From Microcella alkaliphila (GTDB lineage Bacteria > Actinomycetota > Actinomycetes > Actinomycetales > Microbacteriaceae): 64,000 nt of DNA. This document shows positions 58,092 through 64,000 of this stretch, piece after piece. The position numbers and the translations under genes are program-made. The notes under the pieces were generated by a model. It saw nothing but the letters and a program-made list of their open reading frames with translations. It was not told where the DNA came from and searched no databases. Every line of letters starts with the position of its first letter. Position 1 is the stretch's first letter. The stretch spans positions 248,001 to 312,000 of the forward strand of contig NZ_SGXT01000013.1 of NCBI RefSeq assembly GCF_004216855.1, in the 5' to 3' direction.

Positions 58092-59648
58092 TTACGCGCG
58101 CCCGGCCGCGACCAACGCCGCCCACAGTTCTGCCCTGGCCGGGAACGCCCCGAGGTCGCGCCCGAGCAGCTGCTCGGCCCGCCGCACCCGGGCCCGCACG
58201 GTGTGACGGTGCACACCCAAGACTGCGGCGGCCTGCTCGGCGACCGCGTCGGCACCGAGCCATGCCGCGAGTGTGGCGACCAGAGCATCCCCGCTGTCGG
58301 CGTCGTGGCTGTCGAGCGGCGCGAGCATCACTTCGGCGGTGCGCCGCGCATCCGCCCCCGCGAGCCGCGTGAGCATGCCGTCGTCGCGCAGCGCCGCTGC
58401 ATCCAGGATGCGGTCAGGGGCGGCCGCGTCCGCGCCGACCCGCTCGGCCATGCGGTCGGCGGCGCGGGCAGCGTCATCGATGGCCTGCTCGAGGCGCTCC
58501 CAGCGCACGCGGCGCACGACCCCGGCGGTACCGCGCGACTGCTCGACGAGCTCGGGCAGCAGTTCGTCGATGCGCTCGCTGTCGGCGAGCACGACGACGC
58601 GCGCGCCGTCGCGGGCGTGGAACACCGAGCGCTCGCTTCCGCGCTCGCGGCCCCGAGACCCCGGAAGCTCGCCCCCCGTCACCGACGCCTCCCCGCGCGC
58701 CCGCGCCCCCAGCAGGTCGAGCAGAGCCTCCCGTCGACCGGAGGCCGGATCGATGACGGCCACCGCGAGCGGCTCGTCGGGGATGCCGCCGCCGAGTGCC
58801 CGCAGCGTGGTGGCGACCAGCTCGCGCTCGCCGCGCACGAGGGCCGACAGCAGCTCGGCGCGCAGGTCATCGAGGGTTCGGGCGAGGCGCCGCTCCTGCT
58901 CGAGGGCGAGGCCGACCATGGCGACGACGCTCGTGACGACGGCGCGGGTGGCGTCGTCGTGGCCGGCGCCGCCGACGGCGAGCACGCCGCGCAGCGCGTC
59001 GGGGCGTCCGATGGTTTGCAGGGTGACCCCGTCGATGACGACGGCGGCGCGGCGACCGTCGGCGAGCATCCGCCGGGCGGTGTCGAGGGCGACGCGGCCG
59101 GGCCGGTGGCCGACGGCGACGCGGCCGTCGCTGCCGATGAGGGCGACGGGGCCGCCGACGCGGCGCTCCAGTTCAGTGAGGGCGGCGGCGAGGCCGTCGG
59201 GTCGCAGGGCCGCGAGGGCGATGGCGCGCTGTGCGTCGAGGGTGAAGCGCACGCGGGCGAAGCGTTCGCTCGCGTCGAGGTCGGCGACCGTGCGGATGAC
59301 GGCGATGAAGGGGGTGCGGTACGGCACCTCGAACAGGGCGATAGCGTGCGCCCGGCACGCGGCGGTGAGGGCGTCGGGCGTGCCGTCGCGAAACACCTCC
59401 GTGCCGAAGCCGATCGCCGGAACCCCGACCGCGGCCAGGCGCTCGACCCAGGGGGCGATGTCGGCGTCGTCGCGCCACTGCGTGCCGGTGGTCAATAGCG
59501 CGTCGCCGCGAGACAGAAAGGGGGACGGGTCGGCGAGGTCGCTGGAGTGCACCCAACTCCACGGGCGGGCCGCGGCCTCGTCGTCAACCCAAACGGTGCT
59601 CAGCCCGAGCTCACGGCGCTCGAGCATCGACGTCAGCGTGATCGGCAT
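58092..59648 (-). CDS. PucR-family transcriptional regulator
   Basis: The protein has 518 residues. The N-terminal PucR sensor domain (MLERRELGLSTVWV, SSDLADPSPFLSRGDALLTTG) is followed by a GAF-like middle and a C-terminal PucR HTH: LGVHRHTVRARVRRAEQLLG. ATG 59648 follows GGAGGG. Regulators of this type activate nearby catabolic genes on sensing the substrate. It is divergent from gabT with 150 nt between, so control of gabT-gabD and perhaps the permease is likely. Confidence 0.88.
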   Translation of the reverse strand: MPITLTSMLERRELGLSTVWVDDEAAARPWSWVHSSDLADPSPFLSRGDALLTTGTQWRDDADIAPWVERLAAVGVPAIGFGTEVFRDGTPDALTAACRAHAIALFEVPYRTPFIAVIRTVADLDASERFARVRFTLDAQRAIALAALRPDGLAAALTELERRVGGPVALIGSDGRVAVGHRPGRVALDTARRMLADGRRAAVVIDGVTLQTIGRPDALRGVLAVGGAGHDDATRAVVTSVVAMVGLALEQERRLARTLDDLRAELLSALVRGERELVATTLRALGGGIPDEPLAVAVIDPASGRREALLDLLGARARGEASVTGGELPGSRGRERGSERSVFHARDGARVVVLADSERIDELLPELVEQSRGTAGVVRRVRWERLEQAIDDAARAADRMAERVGADAAAPDRILDAAALRDDGMLTRLAGADARRTAEVMLAPLDSHDADSGDALVATLAAWLGADAVAEQAAAVLGVHRHTVRARVRRAEQLLGRDLGAFPARAELWAALVAAGRA

Positions 59649-59798
59649 GGCGGCCCTCCGGCGGGAGAAAAAAGGGATGCGCGCAGCCGCCGGTGTCCAC
59701 GGTGGCGGGCGCGTGCATCCGAAGTGTACAAGCTGGATAGGCAAGACGGATGCGCGGCTCGCTACCGTGGGGCTCACTCGATTCGAGAGGACACCGTC

Positions 59799-61151
59799 AT
59801 GAGCATGACCACTGCAGGCCCGACCGTCACCGGCGGCCCCTCGCTTCCCCAGGAGCGTCGCCTCGTCACGGCGATCCCCGGCCCGAAGTCGCAGGAGCTC
59901 ATCGAGCGCAAGAACGCCGCCGTGTCCGCCTCGGTCGGCACCATGATGCCCGTCTACGCGGTCGCCGCGGGCGGCGGCGTCATCGTCGACGTCGACGGCA
60001 ACAGCCTCATCGACATGGGGAGCGGCATCGCCGTCACCAACGTCGGCAACGCCGACCCGCACGTCGCACAGGCCGTCATCGAGCAGGTGCAGCGCTTCAC
60101 GCACACGTGCTTCATGGTGACCCCATACGACGGCTACGTCGAGCTGGCCGAGAAGCTGAACGCGATCACCCCGGGCGACCACGACAAGCGCACCGCGCTG
60201 TTCAACTCGGGCGCCGAGGCCGTCGAGAACGCCATCAAGATCGCGCGCTATTACACCGGTAAGTCGGGCGTCGTCGCGTTCGACCACGGCTACCACGGCC
60301 GCACGAACCTCACCATGGCGCTCACCGCGAAGGCCATGCCCTACAAGAGCGGCTTCGGCCCATTCGCCCCCGACGTGTACCGCGCGCCGATGTCGTACCC
60401 CTTCCGCGACGGCCTCTCGGGCGAAGAGGCGGCTGCCCGCGCCATCCACACGATGGAGAAGCAGATCGGCGCCGACCGTCTCGCCGCGATCATCATCGAG
60501 CCCATTCAGGGTGAGGGTGGCTTCATTGTTCCCGCGAAGGGATTCCTGCCCGCCCTGCAGAAGTGGGCGAACGACAACAACGTCGTCTTCATCGCCGACG
60601 AGGTGCAAACGGGCTTTGCCCGCACCGGCCAGATGTTCGCCAGCGAGGACGAGGGCGTCGTGCCCGACATGATGACCCTCGCCAAGGGCATCGCCGGTGG
60701 CCTGCCGCTCGCCGCGGTCGTGGGTCGCCAGGACATCATGGACGCCCCGCACGTCGGCGGCCTCGGCGGCACCTACGGTGGCAACCCCATCGCCACCGCG
60801 GCCGCGCTCGGCGCGCTGAAGGCGTACGAGGAGGGCAACCTGCTCGAGCGCGCGCACGAAATCGGCGCGATCCTCCACGCCGAGCTCACCGCCATGAAGT
60901 CGCGCGACCCGCGAGTCGGCGACGTGCGCGGGCGCGGCGCCATGATGGCGATCGAGCTCATCGACGCCGACGGCAAGCCCGACGCCGCCCTCACGCAGCG
61001 CGTCGCGAAGGCCTGCCACGCGGCCGGCGTCATCGTGCTCACCTGTGGCACCGACGGAAACGTGTTCCGCCTGCTGCCGCCGCTGTCGATCACCGACGAG
61101 CTGCTGCGCGAGGGCCTCACGGTCATCGCCGACGCGCTCGCCGCGAACTGA
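59799..61151 (+). CDS. gabT: 4-aminobutyrate--2-oxoglutarate transaminase
   Basis: The protein has 450 residues. It converts GABA to succinate semialdehyde. The PLP Lys is Lys296 (TLAKGIAGGLPLAAVVG), with IADEVQTGFARTGQMFA upstream and NSGAEAVENAIKIARYYT, as in GabT. A GAGAGGA ribosome site precedes the ATG. gabD follows after 54 nt. Context with the PucR-type regulator and a permease supports GABA or a related omega-amino acid as substrate. Confidence 0.92.
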   Translation: MSMTTAGPTVTGGPSLPQERRLVTAIPGPKSQELIERKNAAVSASVGTMMPVYAVAAGGGVIVDVDGNSLIDMGSGIAVTNVGNADPHVAQAVIEQVQRFTHTCFMVTPYDGYVELAEKLNAITPGDHDKRTALFNSGAEAVENAIKIARYYTGKSGVVAFDHGYHGRTNLTMALTAKAMPYKSGFGPFAPDVYRAPMSYPFRDGLSGEEAAARAIHTMEKQIGADRLAAIIIEPIQGEGGFIVPAKGFLPALQKWANDNNVVFIADEVQTGFARTGQMFASEDEGVVPDMMTLAKGIAGGLPLAAVVGRQDIMDAPHVGGLGGTYGGNPIATAAALGALKAYEEGNLLERAHEIGAILHAELTAMKSRDPRVGDVRGRGAMMAIELIDADGKPDAALTQRVAKACHAAGVIVLTCGTDGNVFRLLPPLSITDELLREGLTVIADALAAN

Positions 61152-61205
61152 CGCCGCATCTCGACCGCTCCCCGAGCATCCCGATCTGACCCACGGAAAG
61201 CGACC

Positions 61206-62666
61206 ATGATCTCTGAATCCGACCTCCTCGCGAAGGTGCCCACGCAGCTGTTCATCGGCGGCGAGTGGGTGGCCGCCGAGAACGGGCGAACCCTGGCCGT
61301 CAATGACCCGTCGACGGGTGAGACGCTCGTCGACATCGCCGACGCGTCGGTCGCCGACGGCGTGCGCGCCCTGGATGCTGCCGTCGCGGTTCAGGACGAA
61401 TGGGCGGCCACGGCGCCCCGCGAGCGGGGCGAGATTCTGCGTCGCGCGTTCGAGCTGGTGCGCGAGCGCACTGACGAATTCGCCCTGCTCATGACGCTCG
61501 AGATGGGGAAGCCGCTCGCCGAGGCGCGTGGTGAGGTGGGGTACGGCAACGAGTTCCTGCGCTGGTTCAGCGAGGAGGCCGTGCGCATTCACGGCCGCTT
61601 CGGGTCGAACCCCGAGGGCACCGGCACGATCGTCACCTCAAAGGCCCCCGTCGGCCCGTCGTTCCTCATCACCCCGTGGAACTTCCCGCTTGCGATGGCG
61701 ACCCGCAAGATCGCCCCGGCGATCGCCGCCGGCTGCGTCAGCGTCGTGAAGCCCGCCGCACTCACGCCGCTCACGACCCTCTACTTTGCGCAGACGCTTG
61801 TCGACGCGGGGCTGCCGAAGGGCGTCGTCAACGTCGTCACGACGTCCGAAAGCCGCGCCCTGTCGGCCGAGATCATCGGCGACCCGCGCCTGCGCAAGCT
61901 GAGCTTCACCGGCTCGACGCCTGTGGGCCGTCAGCTGATGAAGCAGGCCGCCGACGGCATCCTGCGCACTTCGATGGAGCTCGGCGGCAACGCCCCCTTC
62001 GTCGTGTTCGAGGATGCTGACCTCGACAAGTCGGTCGACGGCGCGTTGCTCGCCAAGTTCCGCAACATCGGCCAGGCCTGCACGGCGGCAAACCGCTTCC
62101 TGGTCCACCGCAGCATCGCCGACGAGTTCTCGCGCCGTATCGCCGAGCGCGTGCAGGCGATGAAGATGGGCCGCGGAACCGAAGACGGCGTGCAGATCGG
62201 CCCGCTGGTCGACGACAACGCCGTCGAGGGTTCGCACGAGCTGGTGAGCGACGCCGCCAGCAAGGGAGCGACGATCCGCGTGGGCGGCTCGATCCCCGAG
62301 GGTGCCGGCTCGTACTACCCGGCGACCGTCCTCACCGACGTGACCCCGGATGCTCGTCTCCTGAAAGAGGAAATCTTCGGCCCGGTCCTCGCGATCGTCC
62401 CGTTCGACACGGAGGACGAGGCGGTGCGCCTCGCCAACGACACGGAGTACGGCCTCGTGAGTTACGTCTACACGCAGGACCTGAACCGCGGCATGCGCAT
62501 GATCGAGAAGCTGCAGACCGGCATGATGGGCTTGAACGCCGGCGTTATCTCGAACGCGGCCGCCCCCTTCGGCGGCGTCAAGCAGTCGGGCATTGGCCGT
62601 GAGGGCTCGTTCGAGGGCATCGAGGAGTACCTGACCACGAAGTACACCTTCGTGCCGCGCGCTTAG
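61206..62666 (+). CDS. gabD: NAD(P)-dependent succinate-semialdehyde dehydrogenase
   Basis: The protein has 486 residues of the aldehyde dehydrogenase family. The catalytic Cys292 lies in GQACTAANRF and the general base Glu258 in MELGGNAPFV. The cofactor site includes FTGSTPVGRQLMKQA. It oxidises succinate semialdehyde to succinate, completing the GABA shunt with gabT. A GGAAAG site precedes the ATG. A strong hairpin follows its stop. Confidence 0.93.
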   Translation: MISESDLLAKVPTQLFIGGEWVAAENGRTLAVNDPSTGETLVDIADASVADGVRALDAAVAVQDEWAATAPRERGEILRRAFELVRERTDEFALLMTLEMGKPLAEARGEVGYGNEFLRWFSEEAVRIHGRFGSNPEGTGTIVTSKAPVGPSFLITPWNFPLAMATRKIAPAIAAGCVSVVKPAALTPLTTLYFAQTLVDAGLPKGVVNVVTTSESRALSAEIIGDPRLRKLSFTGSTPVGRQLMKQAADGILRTSMELGGNAPFVVFEDADLDKSVDGALLAKFRNIGQACTAANRFLVHRSIADEFSRRIAERVQAMKMGRGTEDGVQIGPLVDDNAVEGSHELVSDAASKGATIRVGGSIPEGAGSYYPATVLTDVTPDARLLKEEIFGPVLAIVPFDTEDEAVRLANDTEYGLVSYVYTQDLNRGMRMIEKLQTGMMGLNAGVISNAAAPFGGVKQSGIGREGSFEGIEEYLTTKYTFVPRA

Positions 62667-62684
62667 TCGCACGCACTCAAGTTT

Positions 62685-62720
62685 CCGTCGCCGGGCGCTG
62701 TGGTGGCCGCCCGGCGACGG
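62685..62720 (+). terminator. Terminator after gabD
   Basis: CCGTCGCCGGGC (62685-62696) and GCCCGGCGACGG (62709-62720) form a perfect 12-bp stem, followed by the pyrimidine-rich ATCTCTCTTG. Confidence 0.75.
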
Positions 62721-62807
62721 ATCTCTCTTGCCGCGGCGGCCCGAACGTTCCCCACCCAACCCCGGCGTGGCCGCGCTCGGCCATTCCCACCCTCAACCCC
62801 GCGCATT

Positions 62808-62847
62808 TGGTGCAACACCTCGCGTTCGAACGCGCAGTATTGCACCA
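62808..62847. promoter_or_regulatory. Symmetric two-part palindrome, candidate operator
   Basis: TGGTGCAA (62808-62815), a 5-nt gap, CGCGTTCGAACGCG (62821-62834), a 5-nt gap, and TTGCACCA (62840-62847) form one perfectly symmetric structure. The short equal gaps and lack of a T-tract favour a protein-binding site over a terminator. It lies about 140 nt before the permease start. Confidence 0.55.
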
Positions 62848-62988
62848 CAGTGACGGTGTAGCGGGGACTCGCGCGTGAACAGCTGCTCGTCGTTTCTGCT
62901 TGACGCGGTCTCGTGCATCCAGCACTCTGTACCCAAGTCGTTTTGATCCGAACGACCTTTCCACTCAATGAGGAGTCCGGGAATACCC

Positions 62989-64000
62989 ATGTCCGATCAA
63001 TCCACCCCCACCTCGTCCCCGTCCCGGAGCGCTCATGCTGCCGACAGCGCTAGCAGCACTACGGGCGGCAGCGCACTGAAGCGCGGCCGCATCGGCGTCG
63101 TCGGCATCGTCTTCTTCGTCGTCGCGGCCTCCGCGCCGCTCATCGGCATGACCGGTGCCGTGCCGGTCGCCATGGTGCTCGGCAACGGAGCGGCCGTCCC
63201 CGGCGCCTACCTCGCCGTCGGCCTCACCTTGCTGCTTTTCACGGTCGGCTACGCCGCCATGAGTCGCACGATGACCAACACGGGCGCCTTCTTCGCCTAC
63301 GTCGGCAAGGGCCTCGGCGTCAACGCGGGCGTCGCCAGCGCGTTCACCGCGGTCGTCGCCTATGTCACCATCCAGCTCGCCATCTACGGCTTCTTCGGCG
63401 CCGTGATGGGCGGCACGATGGCCGAGCTCGGCGTCGAGCTGCCGTGGTACGTGTGGTCACTGCTCGGCTGGGTGCTTGTCACCGGGCTGTCGCTCCTCAG
63501 CGTCGACATCGGCGCCAAGGTGCTGGGCGTGCTGCTGACGCTCGAGATCCTCGTGCTCCTGATCGTCGGGATCGCCTCTCTCGGCAGCGGCGGCCCCGAG
63601 GGCATCGACTTTGCCGCTTCGTTCAGCCCCGTCGCGGTGCTCGCGGGCGGCTTCGCCGGCACTGCGGGCATCGCGCTGGCCTTCGCCTTTGCGAGCTTCA
63701 TCGGGTTCGAGGCCACAGCGATCTACGGCGAGGAGTCCAAGGATCCGAAGCGCACCGTCCCCCTCGCGACCTACGTCGCGATCGCCGTCATCAGCGTGCT
63801 ATTCGCGATCGTCTCCTTCGGCGTCGTAACCGGCCTCGGCGCAAGCGGTGTCGTCGACGAGGTGCTCGAGCGCTCGAACGGCCTCGAGGCTCCCGAGGGG
63901 GTTCTGTTCAGCCTCGCCGAGCAGTACGTTGGCGGCTGGCTCATCTTGCCCATGGCGATCCTCGTGATCACGAGCCTCTTCGCAGGCCTCCTGGCCTTCC
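62989..64000 (+). CDS. APC-family amino acid permease (partial)
   Basis: From ATG 62989 the frame stays open for 337 codons to the end of the window, so the C-terminus is missing. After a Ser/Thr-rich N-terminal tail come the APC-type helices: GVVGIVFFVVAASAPLIGMT, GAFFAYVGKGLGVNAG and FAFASFIGFEATAIYGEESK, the last a strong APC family motif followed by DPKRTVPLATY. It probably imports GABA or another amino acid for the gabT-gabD pathway just upstream; the substrate is inferred from context only. Confidence 0.85.
   Translation, partial: MSDQSTPTSSPSRSAHAADSASSTTGGSALKRGRIGVVGIVFFVVAASAPLIGMTGAVPVAMVLGNGAAVPGAYLAVGLTLLLFTVGYAAMSRTMTNTGAFFAYVGKGLGVNAGVASAFTAVVAYVTIQLAIYGFFGAVMGGTMAELGVELPWYVWSLLGWVLVTGLSLLSVDIGAKVLGVLLTLEILVLLIVGIASLGSGGPEGIDFAASFSPVAVLAGGFAGTAGIALAFAFASFIGFEATAIYGEESKDPKRTVPLATYVAIAVISVLFAIVSFGVVTGLGASGVVDEVLERSNGLEAPEGVLFSLAEQYVGGWLILPMAILVITSLFAGLLAF

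Larger units (their letters stand above)
62667..62988. other. gabD-permease intergenic region
   Basis: There are 322 bases holding the gabD terminator and a 40-bp symmetric palindrome (62808-62847). The permease leader has AATGAGGAG about 20 nt before its ATG. No gene is seen. Confidence 0.55.

Noticed and set aside
58092-61592. A single leftward open frame of over 1100 codons spanning gabT
   Set aside because: Only the part from ATG 59648 encodes a recognisable PucR protein. The rest is the antisense of gabT in GC-rich DNA, Asp/Arg/His-rich with no motifs.

Overview
The window reads as chromosomal DNA of a high-GC actinobacterium. Microbacteriaceae (Micrococcales) is the best guess. This is inferred from the strong G/C third-position bias, many GTG starts, frequent leaderless starts behind TAnnnT -10 boxes, the order yceD-rpmF-rnc-mutM-smc, and protein families such as a zinc-free L32, DUF3515 and DUF2200. 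No species can be named from sequence alone.

Layout. 1-1514: a truncated cytochrome b-type membrane protein and a membrane-anchored hypothetical. 1573-6502: a tRNA-Gln followed by a small genomic island bounded by a 27-bp duplication of the tRNA 3' half. The island carries an IS256-type transposase fragment fused in frame to the tail of a dead abiEi, a 25-codon abiEii stump, a pRiA4b ORF-3-like gene, and an intact abiEi-abiEii toxin-antitoxin operon with a palindromic operator on its promoter. 6578-11721: Ppx/GppA-like protein, ASCH protein, metallo-hydrolase, a CsoR-family repressor with its operator, a lipid kinase, tRNA-Glu and two small genes. 11864-20824: leuCD, murA, an acyltransferase, gpsA, and an operon of alpha/beta hydrolase, membrane-anchored MurF-like ligase and Ddl-like ligase. 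20825-21591: a long C-rich, repeat-bearing non-coding stretch. 21592-27398: DUF3515 lipoprotein, thiL, rsmD, recG, an EEP-family protein and coaD. 27398-29157: a second CsoR-type operator in front of a 52-residue Cys-rich protein, a DoxX-like membrane protein and very small ORFs. 29237-33838: MoxR-DUF58-transglutaminase cluster. 34409-35668: a photolyase-like protein with its two domains in swapped order. 35756-45454: class III aminotransferase, yceD-rpmF-rnc-mutM, a double-GNAT protein, smc and a small lipoprotein. 45577-48456: nicotinate phosphoribosyltransferase and an Fe-S photolyase cut by an in-frame TGA. 48826-53499: murI-rph-rdgB, a DtxR-type regulator, and a DedA-DUF368 operon. 53633-57782: lactate permease, old-yellow-enzyme reductase and two envelope hypotheticals. 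57812-64000: tRNA-Leu and a GABA-type catabolic locus (PucR regulator, gabT, gabD, and an APC permease that runs off the end).

How it fits together. Most genes are housekeeping: leucine synthesis, wall precursors, phospholipid synthesis, DNA repair, RNA maturation, cofactors and chromosome organisation. The accessory content is the tRNA-linked AbiE island, the two-site CsoR regulon linking 9282 and 27450, the hydrolase/MurF-like/Ddl-like operon, and two unusual photolyases. Two genes are cut by the window ends (1-751 and 62989-64000). All functional statements rest on recognising protein families by eye; no database search was run.
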